Below are positions 44,647 to 54,219 of a stretch of DNA of 64,000 nucleotides, piece after piece. Source of the stretch: Candidatus Hungatella pullicola. Its GTDB lineage: Bacteria > Bacillota > Clostridia > Lachnospirales > Lachnospiraceae. Made by a program: the position numbers and the translations under genes. The notes under the pieces are model-generated. The model did not search any database and was not told where the DNA came from. It saw nothing but the letters and a program-made list of their open reading frames with translations. The stretch is from assembly GCA_019114305.1 (NCBI GenBank), contig DXFU01000031.1, forward strand, positions 1-64,000, in the 5' to 3' direction. Positions within the stretch are counted from its first letter, which is position 1, and each line of letters starts with the position of its first letter.

Positions 44647-46080
44647 ATGTCGACAAAAGCAAATCTATCTGCAAAGGATGAAAAATTCAGAAATTTTTCC
44701 CTTAACGACAATATGTGGAAAGTAGTTCTCTATGTAGGAACACCTTTGGCTCTCTATCAAAGCCTGAATCAGCTGTTCAAAATTTTTGATTCCATGATGG
44801 CTGCCCACATCAGTGCCAATTCAGTTTCCGCAGTAGCTTATCTCTCCCAGATTAATATGATGTTATCTGCGCTGGGAGGCGGTCTGGCCATTGGATCCAG
44901 CTTAAAAATCAGCGAGGCTTACGGTGCCGGCAGCTTTTCCCTGGTGAAACAGCGGGTGAGCAGCCTGTTTGCTATGTGCGCTCTGCTGGGGCTTGGAATT
45001 CTTCTCATATTGGAACCCTTCGCGCCTCAGTTTCTTAAACTGGCCAGGACACCGGAAAGCTTTATATCAGAAGGAATTCTCTATTTCCGTCTGGAACTTC
45101 TTGGCATGGTAATCAGCTTTTTCAATAATGTTTACATTGCCATTGAAAGGGCAAGGGGCAATTCTCAGAGAATACTAAAACTGAATATGGGTGTTATTGC
45201 CATTAAGCTGTCTCTCACTGCCCTTTTTGTCTATGTGCTTGGCAGCGGAATCAGCATGATCTCTGTTGCCACCATACTCTCTCAAAGCTTTCTGCTGTGC
45301 GCAGCTGTCATTAATTTAAACCAAAAAGGCAACGCCTTCGGTTTTTCCATACACAGCTTAAGTTTTAAGCCTTCGGTTATCCGGCCTATGATTGTGCTTT
45401 CCATCCCTGTCATTATTGAGAAAGCAGCATTTTCTTTTGGAAAAGTAATTATCAATTCCATGAGTACTATCTACAGCGCCCTGACCGTAGGTGCATTGGG
45501 AATCTCCAACAATATAGGCGGCATCACAACCATGCCCCAAAATGGTTTTCAGGAAGGGGGATCTGCAATTATCAGCCAGAGCATGGGTGCGGGAAAACCG
45601 AAGCGGGCTTTAAAGGCTTTTTGGTGCATCCTTGTCATCAACGTAATCATAGGATTTATCCTGATGTGCCTGTCTCTTACCTTTCTCAGTCAAATCAGTG
45701 ATCTTTTCGCAGGAGAGGATGAAGAGTTTGCCGGAATGATCGCCTCCATTTATCGGTTTGAGGCATACGGAGCCATTCCATTGGGAATAAATGCCTCTGT
45801 CATGGCTCTACTGTATGGATTCGGAAAAACAAAGCTGACTCTGACCATCAACTTTTTCCGTCTTTTTGTTTTCCGCATCCCAGTTCTCTGGTTTTTGCAG
45901 AATTTTACCCACTTCGGATCCTTAAGCGTAGGGATTGTCATGGCTGTCAGCAATATTGCTACAGGAATCTTTTCTCTGTCCATCGGTCTCTTTCAGATCC
46001 GCAGTATCTGCCGCCGGTATGATATCTCCCTTCCCCTCCCTGGCAGAGGACTGGCTCAGAAGCAGACCTGGAACACATGA
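44647..46080 (+). CDS. MATE family transporter
   Basis: A 477-aa exporter with twelve predicted helices. The start DNMWKVVLYVGTPLALYQSLNQLF and IFDSMMAAHIS are typical. It is not closely similar to the MATE protein at 41-42 kb. The substrate is unknown, though control by the divergent TetR protein is possible. It has its own promoter and an AGGAG site. Confidence 0.88.
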   Translation: MSTKANLSAKDEKFRNFSLNDNMWKVVLYVGTPLALYQSLNQLFKIFDSMMAAHISANSVSAVAYLSQINMMLSALGGGLAIGSSLKISEAYGAGSFSLVKQRVSSLFAMCALLGLGILLILEPFAPQFLKLARTPESFISEGILYFRLELLGMVISFFNNVYIAIERARGNSQRILKLNMGVIAIKLSLTALFVYVLGSGISMISVATILSQSFLLCAAVINLNQKGNAFGFSIHSLSFKPSVIRPMIVLSIPVIIEKAAFSFGKVIINSMSTIYSALTVGALGISNNIGGITTMPQNGFQEGGSAIISQSMGAGKPKRALKAFWCILVINVIIGFILMCLSLTFLSQISDLFAGEDEEFAGMIASIYRFEAYGAIPLGINASVMALLYGFGKTKLTLTINFFRLFVFRIPVLWFLQNFTHFGSLSVGIVMAVSNIATGIFSLSIGLFQIRSICRRYDISLPLPGRGLAQKQTWNT

Positions 46081-46139
46081 ATCAGGCGCTGAAAGAGGTC
46101 GATCTGCTGGAAAAAAGAGAAATGAAGCATATGGGATAA
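46077..46139 (+). other. 20-codon mini-ORF overlapping the MATE stop codon
   Basis: ATG at 46077 overlaps the MATE TGA and reads MNQALKEVDLLEKREMKHMG before TAA. It may be a remnant of a lost downstream gene or just chance. A GGCGGC/GCCGCC hairpin without a T-run follows. Confidence 0.2.
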
Positions 46140-46151
46140 CCCCTCGGCGGC

Positions 46152-47594
46152 CTAAAAACGCCGCCAGGTTTCCCGCTGAAGCAAAAGAAGAAGGGGAAAG
46201 ATTTCCAAACGGCCTGCCAGCATATCGAATATAAAGACCAGTTTGGAAAGTACAGAAAAACTGCCGAAATTCCCTATGGGACCTACCATTTCAAGTCCCG
46301 GACCAATATTGTTTAAAGTGGCTGCCACAGCAGTAAAATTTGTTGTCAGATCATAATTATCAGCACTTACAATTAAAGTGGAGGCAGCAAAAATAAATGC
46401 ATAAGCAGCAAGAAATACCAGCACGGATTTCACCGTTGACCGTTCTACCACATGTCCTTCAAAACTAATCTTTCTCACAATGCTTGGATGCAGCGTCTGG
46501 CGCAGTTCTCCCAACACTGACTTAAATAAAATCACGATTCGTGAAACCTTAATTCCTCCTCCGGTGCTTCCTGCGCAGGATCCTATCAGCATCAGCAGTA
46601 CTAAAACCGTTTTTGGCAAAGCATGCCAGAGATTAAAATCCACTGTGGCAAAACCGGTTGTAGTAATAATAGTTCCTACCTGGAAGGCCGCGTGATGGAA
46701 AGCCAGGGCTATATTTTCAAAGGAATCTCGGATAAATAAGGTGATAATCACAGTTGATACCCCAATAATTCCAAGATACCAGCGGGCCTCCTCACAGCGA
46801 AACGCTTCTTTCGGCTTTTTCATGTAAAGGAGAAAATAAACATTAAAATTTACTCCAAACAGAATCATAAAAATGGTAGTAACAGCCTGCTGATAAATGG
46901 TATAACTCCCCATGCTGTCATTTTTAATTCCAAAGCCGCCGGTTCCTGCTGTTCCGAACGTAACGCAAAGCGCGTCAAATAAAGGCATCTGCCCTATCAA
47001 AAGAAGAACAAGCTGAGAAATGGAAAGAAAAATATAAAGTCCGTAAAGCATTTTTGCCGTAGCCCGAACCTTTGGAACCAGCTTGCTGACAGTAGGGCCA
47101 GGGCTTTCTGCTCTCATCAGGTTCATATGATAACCGCTGCCTGCGAGAGGAAGGAGACACAAAAGGAAAACCAGCACTCCCATACCGCCGATCCAGTGGG
47201 TAAAGCTTCTCCAGAAAAGAATACACCGTGGAAGCTCCTCCACTGAGGCCAGGATACTGGAACCAGTTGTGGTAAATCCGGAAACGGTTTCAAAAAGAGC
47301 ATCCACTGGATGGGGAATGGTTCCGCTGAGAACAAAGGGAAGAGCCCCCATAATACTCATTATAATCCAAGAAAGAGCCACAGTTACAGAACCCTCTCGA
47401 ATATAAAACACCTTATTTTCCGGCTGACGCCGGATCAAGGGAAAACCAATGATAAGGCAGAGGGCAATTGTCACAGCAAAAACCCAGCCGCAGGATTCCC
47501 CATAAATAATGGCCACAATGCCGGAAGGCACCATCAAGGCTGCTTCCACCACAAGAATCCAGCCAATGATATAAAAGATCATAAGATAATTCAT
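46152..47594 (-). CDS. trkH: Potassium uptake protein TrkH
   Basis: Channel-forming membrane subunit of a K+ uptake system, 480 aa, with repeated helix-pore-helix units: ETVSGFTTTGSSIL and GTAGTGGFG are P-loop filters, ITTTGFATVDF is a third, and ATLNNIGPGLEMVG a fourth. It lies 12 nt downstream of trkA and is co-transcribed. Regulation by nucleotides would act through TrkA. Confidence 0.95.
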   Translation of the reverse strand: MNYLMIFYIIGWILVVEAALMVPSGIVAIIYGESCGWVFAVTIALCLIIGFPLIRRQPENKVFYIREGSVTVALSWIIMSIMGALPFVLSGTIPHPVDALFETVSGFTTTGSSILASVEELPRCILFWRSFTHWIGGMGVLVFLLCLLPLAGSGYHMNLMRAESPGPTVSKLVPKVRATAKMLYGLYIFLSISQLVLLLIGQMPLFDALCVTFGTAGTGGFGIKNDSMGSYTIYQQAVTTIFMILFGVNFNVYFLLYMKKPKEAFRCEEARWYLGIIGVSTVIITLFIRDSFENIALAFHHAAFQVGTIITTTGFATVDFNLWHALPKTVLVLLMLIGSCAGSTGGGIKVSRIVILFKSVLGELRQTLHPSIVRKISFEGHVVERSTVKSVLVFLAAYAFIFAASTLIVSADNYDLTTNFTAVAATLNNIGPGLEMVGPIGNFGSFSVLSKLVFIFDMLAGRLEIFPLLLLLQRETWRRF

Positions 47595-47606
47595 GGAACT
47601 GCTCCT

Positions 47607-48965
47607 TTACTCTTTTATAATATCGCGAATATCATGGAGCCCCTGAAGAGTCGTTACAATAATCACCGTATCTCCCACTTTGATTTTATTCTGTCCCCGG
47701 GGAGTTAAAATCAGTCCATTTCGGTTAATGCAGCAGATCAGCAGATTGTCCTTTAAATTAAGCTCCATAAGAGGCACATCTGTAACAGCGGAAGGCTCCC
47801 GAATGATAAACTCAAGGGCCTCTGCGCGGCCATCCAGAATCTTGTAAAGAGTTTCCACATTGCTTCCAATAGAATTCTGCCATGCACGAACATACTGGAG
47901 AATATAATCCGCAGTTAAATATTTGGGATAGACAACGCTTCCGATATCAAGGCTGTCAATAATATCAGTAAAGGCAATCCTGTTTACCTTTGCAATCGCC
48001 TTCGCTTTGGAATGCTTTTTAGCAAAAAGAGACAGAAAAATATTTTCTTCATCCATTCCTGTAAGAGCAATCACAGAATCCGCCGTTTCCAGCCCTTCTT
48101 CCAGAAGCAGACTTTCATTGCTTCCGTCTCCCTGTATAATATCCGCGCCGGGAAGCATTTCGCTTAAGTACTCACACCTGTCCGGATTCTGCTCAATAAT
48201 CCGAACACGAAATCCAATTTTCAAAAGGTTTTGAGTCAGATAATGGGCAATGGTTCCTCCTCCAATAATCAGAGAATTTTTAGCCGCTTTCTTTCTAAGG
48301 CCTATCTGATCAAAAAATTTCGCCGTATTTTCCAGAGAACCTACAATAGAAAGAATGTCGTTATCCTGAAGAATAAAGCTTCCGTTTGGTATAACAACCT
48401 TTGAATCCCGTTCCACAGCACAGACCAGCACATCTGTTTTCAATCGGTCGATCACATCCACAATTGCCTTGCCGCCAAATCCCACCTGAGGGCTCAAACG
48501 GAAACGAAGGAGTTCCACTCTTCCTTTGGCAAACGTATCAATTTTAATTGCAGAGGGGAACTTTAATAGTTTCAAAATTTCCTTTGCGGCCGTGAGTTCA
48601 GGATTAATAATCATAGAAATTCCCAGCTGTTTCTGAATAAAACGAATTTCCTGATTATACATAGGATTTCTCACCCTTGCTATAGTCTGACAGCGTCCGG
48701 ACTTTTTAGCCATAAGGCAACAAAGCAGATTTAATTCATCCGCTCCCGTAACGGCAATAAAAAGATCCGCCTGCTCTACCCCAGCCTCCTGCTGGATATT
48801 AAAGCTGGCTCCGTTGCCCACAATTCCCAGAGCGTCAAAACGGTTTGACAGCTCCTCCACCTTCTGATGGTTTAAGTCCACCAGAACAAGGTCATGGTCC
48901 TCAGCGCTTAGGCGCTCCGCAAGGCTGGTGCCTACCTTGCCGCACCCTACAATAATAATAATCAT
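47607..48965 (-). CDS. trkA: Trk system potassium regulator TrkA
   Basis: Cytoplasmic ring subunit that gates TrkH in response to nucleotides. It has two tandem RCK repeats: an NAD-binding start MIIIIVGCGKVGTSLAERL and a second GGGTIAHYLTQNLL near residue 235, each followed by a C-terminal RCK subdomain. 452 aa. First gene of the trkA-trkH operon. Confidence 0.95.
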   Translation of the reverse strand: MIIIIVGCGKVGTSLAERLSAEDHDLVLVDLNHQKVEELSNRFDALGIVGNGASFNIQQEAGVEQADLFIAVTGADELNLLCCLMAKKSGRCQTIARVRNPMYNQEIRFIQKQLGISMIINPELTAAKEILKLLKFPSAIKIDTFAKGRVELLRFRLSPQVGFGGKAIVDVIDRLKTDVLVCAVERDSKVVIPNGSFILQDNDILSIVGSLENTAKFFDQIGLRKKAAKNSLIIGGGTIAHYLTQNLLKIGFRVRIIEQNPDRCEYLSEMLPGADIIQGDGSNESLLLEEGLETADSVIALTGMDEENIFLSLFAKKHSKAKAIAKVNRIAFTDIIDSLDIGSVVYPKYLTADYILQYVRAWQNSIGSNVETLYKILDGRAEALEFIIREPSAVTDVPLMELNLKDNLLICCINRNGLILTPRGQNKIKVGDTVIIVTTLQGLHDIRDIIKE

Positions 48966-49071
48966 ATTGGTATCGTTCCTTTGTAAAATCTTAGCTCTGA
49001 CATCAGAAACAAAACGTTATCCTCTCCTTTCGCTTTCAGAGAATACCTGACCTGATGTCATTGCCATACTA

Positions 49072-49099
49072 ATTATACTATCTTAGGGGAAAAAGTCCA
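49072..49099 (-). promoter_or_regulatory. Candidate promoter of trkAH
   Basis: TATAAT at 49077-49072 with a weak TGGACT at 49099-49094 (16-nt spacer). The predicted leader is about 100 nt. Confidence 0.4.
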
Positions 49100-49180
49100 T
49101 CACTTGTTATCACATAATGGTATTTTGCCATTCTTTTCTATGGTTTATCATAACTGTGGCCGGGAAAATGAGGGTACACG

Positions 49181-49219
49181 AAAAATGACCAAAAGCAGAA
49201 ACATCTGCCTCTGGTCATT
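49181..49219 (-). terminator. Terminator of the flavin reductase-like gene
   Basis: AATGACCA pairs with TGGTCATT and inner GCAGA with TCTGC; a T-run (TTTTTC) follows on the minus strand. Otherwise the 49000-49276 stretch holds only the trkA promoter region. Confidence 0.7.
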
Positions 49220-49276
49220 CTCTCTTTCAAGGAGGTATCCCCGCAATAGGGGAATGGTTTTTCTAAAAACGGGATT

Positions 49277-49834
49277 TTATTTTAACTGAGCACCGTCTTT
49301 AAAGGCATTGCCTACCTTCTGGCCCAGCACATGATAAGCATTGTGCGCCGGCTCAAAGGAAATGGGATGGAATTTTTCAAGGTCAATGGTTCCATCTGCC
49401 GCCAAAACACGTTCATCCGCACTGACATTCACAATCTGTCCAATGATGTTGCCATCCTCATTGATTTTTAAAAGCCTGCATTCCATTGCCACTGGAAGTT
49501 CATCAATAAGGGGCGCATTCACGTATTCGCTTTTTACTGCATGAAACCCGGCTTTTTCCATTTTTTCCGGTTCTGTATTGGCAGAAGCCATACCCACATA
49601 ATCAGCCGGAACTACATGTTCCGCATCTGCAAAGCTGACGGTAAAGGCGCCTTTGGCCTTAATATTAGAGGTAGTCTTATGCCCGCCGCTTAAGCAAAGC
49701 ACCACCTTGTCTCCGTCATATAAGCCGCCCCAGGCCGCATTCATGGCATTGGCTGTTCCATCTTCGTTATAGGTAGCGATAATCAGTACCGGAAGAGGAT
49801 AGAACCAGGACTTAGATCCAAAATTTTTTCTCAT
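49277..49834 (-). CDS. Flavin reductase-like flavoprotein
   Basis: A 185-aa protein of the flavin reductase-like FMN-binding family. The N-terminal FYPLPVLIIATYNEDGTANAM, AWGG and GHKTTSNIK pattern is typical of members that bind FMN and react with NAD(P)H or act as small redox flavoproteins. The reaction is unknown. It precedes the divergent LysR gene cluster and probably belongs to the same redox island. Confidence 0.85.
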   Translation of the reverse strand: MRKNFGSKSWFYPLPVLIIATYNEDGTANAMNAAWGGLYDGDKVVLCLSGGHKTTSNIKAKGAFTVSFADAEHVVPADYVGMASANTEPEKMEKAGFHAVKSEYVNAPLIDELPVAMECRLLKINEDGNIIGQIVNVSADERVLAADGTIDLEKFHPISFEPAHNAYHVLGQKVGNAFKDGAQLK

Positions 49835-49876
49835 AATGATTCACTCCTTTTTCATCATTGATTATAAATCCTGTAC

Positions 49877-50788
49877 TTATAGATCAGCACTGCTGCCAGG
49901 CTGGAAAACAGGGAGAAGGGATAAAAATTTCAAAATATCCTCAGATGTCTTTTTGGAATACATCAGACCATAAGGAATCGTATAGTCCCAGTCGGCTGCA
50001 ATGGTCACCAGGGAAGGATGCACGTCTTTCCAGCAGTCCAAAGTCAGCATAACATTCTGCGTCCGGGCGCACCGGTTAAATACTTCTATATCATAAAACT
50101 GGGGTGTGTCTTCTATTTTTATTTCCGGATGCCTTTCCAGTTCATTTCTGATCTTATCCACAGACCGGGAATCCCCCCGTTTAACCATCATCACAGTCTG
50201 ACCATACAGATCTTCGATCTTCAGCTGTTTCTTCCCTGCAAGAGGATGTTCCCTTGAGACTCCATAACAGTGACTGCAGGTTCCCAGCTGATAAAAATTA
50301 CACAGGCTAAGCCACTCAGCAGAATCACAGGCTCCTACAAGGAAATCATATTTCTCTCCCAATGAAGAAATCTCATTTAAAATTCCCTCATGGTTATCTT
50401 CAAAGGGAACAATGTGCAGTCTGTATCCAGGAAAATCCTGATTCACCTCATACCAGAGGTCAATAAAAGGCTTGCATGGATTTAAAAGGGAGCTTCCAAT
50501 ACAAAATACAGTTTCTGTGGCTGCTGCCTGCTGTCTGGCTTCCTCAATGGCTTTTGCCGAATAGTCAAATAAATATTTTGCGTGCCGGTAAATCACCTGG
50601 CCTGCCGCAGTCAGACGAATTCCCTGATTGGTTCGTTCAAACAGCTTTAAATCCAAATGTTTCTCCAAAGCGTTTATCTGTTTCATCACAGAGGGCGGAG
50701 AAATATACAGCCTTTCTGCCGCTTTGTTAAAACTGCCGCAGTCTGCCACAGACACAAAAACAGTTAACTGATGATTGAACAAGTTCAT
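49877..50788 (-). CDS. LysR family transcriptional regulator
   Basis: A 303-aa regulator with an N-terminal winged HTH (FNHQLTVFVSVADCGSFNKAA, ERLYISPPSVMKQINALE) and a C-terminal effector-binding domain. It diverges from the Fe-ADH gene; the shared intergenic region holds the palindrome ATATTACAATAT at 50822-50833, a candidate LysR site. The ligand is unknown. It may control the oxidoreductase genes on both sides. Confidence 0.9.
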   Translation of the reverse strand: MNLFNHQLTVFVSVADCGSFNKAAERLYISPPSVMKQINALEKHLDLKLFERTNQGIRLTAAGQVIYRHAKYLFDYSAKAIEEARQQAAATETVFCIGSSLLNPCKPFIDLWYEVNQDFPGYRLHIVPFEDNHEGILNEISSLGEKYDFLVGACDSAEWLSLCNFYQLGTCSHCYGVSREHPLAGKKQLKIEDLYGQTVMMVKRGDSRSVDKIRNELERHPEIKIEDTPQFYDIEVFNRCARTQNVMLTLDCWKDVHPSLVTIAADWDYTIPYGLMYSKKTSEDILKFLSLLPVFQPGSSADL

Positions 50789-50821
50789 TCCTTCCTTTTA
50801 TATTACCTTTTAGTTAATACG

Positions 50822-50833
50822 ATATTACAATAT
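50822..50833. promoter_or_regulatory. LysR-type operator candidate
   Basis: ATATT-AC-AATAT lies in the divergent gap between the LysR gene and the Fe-ADH gene, resembling the T-N11-A class of sites. Confidence 0.35.
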
Positions 50834-50912
50834 TTGTTCTTCCATGTCAAGAAAACCAGGAATAGAATTTAATTGACAGCAAAAATTCAAGAAAGGATTA
50901 AGGAGGTATTCT

Positions 50913-52085
50913 ATGCCATATGAATTTTTCAATCCAACCCGCGTCCTTTTTGGGCCAGGACAGTTAAACCACTTGCACGCCCAGACCATGCCGGGCAAAA
51001 AGGCAATGGTTGTTATTTCCAACGGTAAATCCACCCGTGAAAGCGGAGCCCTGGACCGCACCTTAAAACAGCTTTCCATGGCAGGCGTTGAAACGGTTCT
51101 CTTTGACAAGGTAAGCGCTAACCCATTAAAATCTACGGTAGAGGAAGGCGGGCGATTTGCCAAAAACAATAACTGCGATTTTATCGTTGCTTTAGGCGGC
51201 GGCTCAGTCATGGACGCTGCCAAGATTATGGCAATGTACGCGCTCCAGCCTGGGGATCTCTGGGACTATGTTGCCGGATCCACCGGAAAAATGCAGCCCC
51301 TGGTAAATCCCACCCTTCCAGTAATTGCCATCACCACTACTGCAGGAACTGGATCGGAGGTAGACCAGTGGGGCGTTGTCACCAATCCGGAGACCAATGA
51401 AAAGATTGGCTGCGGCGGTCAGGATAGTTTATTCCCTGTTCTTGCCATTGTAGACCCGGAACTGATGGTTACGGTTCCGCCAAAATTCACGGCTTATCAG
51501 GGATTTGATGCTCTCTTCCACTCTACTGAGGGTTATATTTCCAAAGCAAACAGCTTAATGAGCGATATGGTTCAGCTTGCCGCCATTGAAAACATCGGCA
51601 AATACCTGGCCCGCGCCGTCAAAGACGGAAACGATCTTGAAGCCCGTGAGCATATTGCCTTTGCTAACACGATGTCCGGATATTCCATGGTCGCAGGCGC
51701 CTGTACCAGCGAACATGCCATGGAACATGCTATGAGCGCCTATCATCAGTCCCTTCCCCATGGTGCCGGTCTCATTATGATTTCCAAAGAATATTACACC
51801 CATTTTATTAATAAGCATTGCTGTGATCAGCGCTTCATCCGCATGGCTCAGGCACTGGGAAAAACAGATGCCATGGATCCCATGGATTTCGTAACAGCCT
51901 TGGCGGATCTTCAGGAGGCCTGCGGCGTAAGCGATCTGAAAATGTCTGATTACGGCATTGCAAAAGAGGAGTGCATGACTCTGGCAAAAAATGCCCGTGC
52001 TACTATGGGCGGCCTATTTGCCGCTGATCCTGTTCCCATGTCCGAGGAAGAATGCGCCGCTATTTTTGAAAAAGCATATAAATAA
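50913..52085 (+). CDS. Iron-containing alcohol dehydrogenase
   Basis: A second group III alcohol dehydrogenase, 390 aa, only moderately like the one at 42.6 kb. It starts PYEFFNPTRVLFGPGQL, with the nucleotide loop GGGSVMDAAKIM, TTTAGTGSEVDQWG, and metal ligands around GFDALFHSTEGY, EHAMEHAMSAYH and LPHGAGL. The butanol dehydrogenase-like group is a possible match, with substrate unknown. An AAGGAGG site precedes the ATG. It heads the LysR-linked island. Confidence 0.92.
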   Translation: MPYEFFNPTRVLFGPGQLNHLHAQTMPGKKAMVVISNGKSTRESGALDRTLKQLSMAGVETVLFDKVSANPLKSTVEEGGRFAKNNNCDFIVALGGGSVMDAAKIMAMYALQPGDLWDYVAGSTGKMQPLVNPTLPVIAITTTAGTGSEVDQWGVVTNPETNEKIGCGGQDSLFPVLAIVDPELMVTVPPKFTAYQGFDALFHSTEGYISKANSLMSDMVQLAAIENIGKYLARAVKDGNDLEAREHIAFANTMSGYSMVAGACTSEHAMEHAMSAYHQSLPHGAGLIMISKEYYTHFINKHCCDQRFIRMAQALGKTDAMDPMDFVTALADLQEACGVSDLKMSDYGIAKEECMTLAKNARATMGGLFAADPVPMSEEECAAIFEKAYK

Positions 52086-52111
52086 AAGATCACTTATAGG
52101 AGGGAAATCAC

Positions 52112-52636
52112 GTGGCACAGCTGATCGCTTATTTTTCCAGAGCAGGTGAAAATTATTACAGCGGCACGCTTAAGACTGTTTCAGTGGGAAATACAGAAGT
52201 CGCTGCTAAAACGCTTCAAACGATTACAGGGGCAGATCTGTTTCAAATTGATCCTCTTCTTCCCTATTCCAATGATTACAATCAATGTATCGCCCAAGCC
52301 CAGGCAGATCAGAAACGGAACGCAAGACCGGAATTAAAGCGTTATCCGGACAGTCTGGAGTCCTATGACACCATCTATCTGGGCTATCCTAACTACTGGG
52401 GTACCATGCCAATGCCGGTGTTTACATTTTTAGAGCACTTTGATTTTACCGGAAAAACCATATATCCATTCTGTACCCACGAGGGCAGCGGCATGGGACG
52501 CAGCGAAGAAGATATCCGCCGCCTCTGTCCCGGCGCGAAAGTAGAAAAAGGACTGGCCCTTCACGGAGGCAGTGTAAAAGACGGAGAATCTCTTCTGAGA
52601 AAATGGGCTGAAATTGAAAAGGAGCCTTCAAAATGA
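52112..52636 (+). CDS. Flavodoxin-like protein
   Basis: A 174-aa FMN protein starting at GTG (52112) behind AGGAGGG. The FMN phosphate-binding loop region YFSRAGENYYSG, the YLGYPNYWGTMPMPV segment and CTHEGSGMGRSEEDI are characteristic of the flavodoxin-like family. It probably carries electrons for or from the neighbouring oxidoreductases. It follows the Fe-ADH gene by 26 nt. An overlapping 54-codon frame starting at 52633 is probably not real. Confidence 0.9.
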   Translation: MAQLIAYFSRAGENYYSGTLKTVSVGNTEVAAKTLQTITGADLFQIDPLLPYSNDYNQCIAQAQADQKRNARPELKRYPDSLESYDTIYLGYPNYWGTMPMPVFTFLEHFDFTGKTIYPFCTHEGSGMGRSEEDIRRLCPGAKVEKGLALHGGSVKDGESLLRKWAEIEKEPSK

Positions 52637-52750
52637 AAATTCAGTCTGATTCTGCCGGCGCGCCGAAAAGATCTCCCCAAAAAGCAGGTTCAGCTATGAA
52701 TCCAGCTGCTCCAGCAGCCAATTTACCATTTACAACAAGGAGGAATTTTT

Positions 52751-53161
52751 ATGAAACCAGAAGAAGTAAGTATGTTCCCGGTTGGAGGGAAAAATGAAGC
52801 ATTTTCCAAATATTTTACAGGACAAAGTTATCTCAGCATGCTGACCACCAAGGGCGTAGCTATTGGCAACGTCACTTTTGAGCCAGGCTGCCGCAATAAC
52901 TGGCATATTCACCACGCAAAATCAGGCGGCGGACAGATTCTTCTGTGTACTGCCGGCCGAGGCTATTATCAGGAATGGGGCAAAGAGGCAAGAGAACTTC
53001 ATCCTGGAGATGTGGTAGTAATTCCGGCAGAAGTCAAACACTGGCACGGCGCAGCTTCTGACAGCTGGTTCGCCCATCTTGCTGTTGAGGTTCCCGGGGA
53101 AGACACAGCCAATGAATGGTGTGAAGCCGTTTCTGACGAAGAATACAGCAAATTAAAATAG
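52751..53161 (+). CDS. Cupin domain protein
   Basis: A single-domain cupin of 136 aa. The first cupin motif with NWHIHHAKSGGGQ and the second with HPGDVVVIPAEVKHWHGA supply the His/Glu metal ligands. Homologues of this type often accompany carboxymuconolactone decarboxylase-like proteins or act as redox accessory factors; the reaction is unknown. AAGGAGG precedes the ATG. It is the third gene after LysR. Confidence 0.88.
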   Translation: MKPEEVSMFPVGGKNEAFSKYFTGQSYLSMLTTKGVAIGNVTFEPGCRNNWHIHHAKSGGGQILLCTAGRGYYQEWGKEARELHPGDVVVIPAEVKHWHGAASDSWFAHLAVEVPGEDTANEWCEAVSDEEYSKLK

Positions 53162-53334
53162 CTCTTAACCAAGCCAAACCATTTAATTTTACATGCTCTG
53201 TCTTTCCTTATCCCAAATTGATTATCTATGAGGAATGTCATATTTCTCAGCAAATTAAGACGTTGGAAAATGAATGGGTGCGGAAACTCCCAATACTATA
53301 TGAACCAAAGCAAAAGAAAGGAAGGTGCAGCCAT

Positions 53335-54162
53335 ATGAAAAAAGATGTGATGATATTAACGGGCGCAGGACAGATCGGTATGGCAATTGCCCGCCGTATG
53401 GGATATGGAAAGAAAATCATTGTGGGAGATAAAAAACTGGAACACGCACAAGCGATTGCCGAAACCATGAATAGGGCTGGATATGACGTTTTGCCTATGG
53501 AAATGGATTTATCTTCAAGGCCGTCTATTCTTTCCATCATTGGTGAAGCACAGGACCATGGAGAAATTACCATGCTGGTCAATGCCGCCGGCGTGTCTCC
53601 CAGTCAGGCTCCCATTGAGGCAATATTGAAAGTAGATTTGTATGGGACAGCGGTTCTTCTGGAAGAGGTAGGAAAAGTAATTGCCCCAGGCGGCGTGGGC
53701 GTAACCATTTCAAGCCAGTCAGGACACCGTATGAAACAGCTTACTCCAGAGGAGGATGAACAGCTTGCCTGTACGCCCACAGAAGAACTTCTGTCACTGG
53801 ATATTTTGCAGCCGGAACATATCAAAGACACCCTCCATGCCTATCAAATGGCAAAACGCTGTAATGAAAAACGCGTCATGGCAGAATCTGTAAAATGGGG
53901 AAAAAAGGGGGCGCGCATCAACTCTATTTCTCCCGGAATTATTGTCACGCCCCTTGCCCTTGATGAATTCAACGGCCCTCGGGGAGATTTTTATAAAAAT
54001 ATGTTCGCGAAGTGTCCAGCTGGCAGACCTGGTACGGCTGACGAAGTAGCAAATGTGGCCGAACTGCTTATGAGCGATAAAGGAGCATTTATCACGGGAG
54101 CCGACTTTCTCATTGATGGCGGCGCCACCGCTTCTTACTTCTATGGCCCGCTGAAACCCTAA
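53335..54162 (+). CDS. Short-chain dehydrogenase/reductase
   Basis: A 275-aa SDR enzyme. The cofactor loop TGAGQIG is at 9-15, NAAG at 84-87, a Ser in ISSQSGH (126-132) and catalytic YQMAK (Tyr170, Lys174). The C-terminal GADFLIDGGAT closes the fold. The ATG at 53335 is preferred (AAGGAAGG upstream); the frame reaches 53218. The 173-nt gap after the cupin gene has no clear terminator, so it may still be part of the island. Confidence 0.9.
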   Translation: MKKDVMILTGAGQIGMAIARRMGYGKKIIVGDKKLEHAQAIAETMNRAGYDVLPMEMDLSSRPSILSIIGEAQDHGEITMLVNAAGVSPSQAPIEAILKVDLYGTAVLLEEVGKVIAPGGVGVTISSQSGHRMKQLTPEEDEQLACTPTEELLSLDILQPEHIKDTLHAYQMAKRCNEKRVMAESVKWGKKGARINSISPGIIVTPLALDEFNGPRGDFYKNMFAKCPAGRPGTADEVANVAELLMSDKGAFITGADFLIDGGATASYFYGPLKP

Positions 54163-54219
54163 AGAGCAGAAATTTTTTTCAAACCTGCTTCTATCCCACA
54201 GAATGCACTTCTGGCAGAA

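Noticed and set aside
49104..49289. A 61-codon plus-strand frame
   Set aside because: It crosses the terminator of the flavin reductase-like gene and the end of that gene; no motif was seen.
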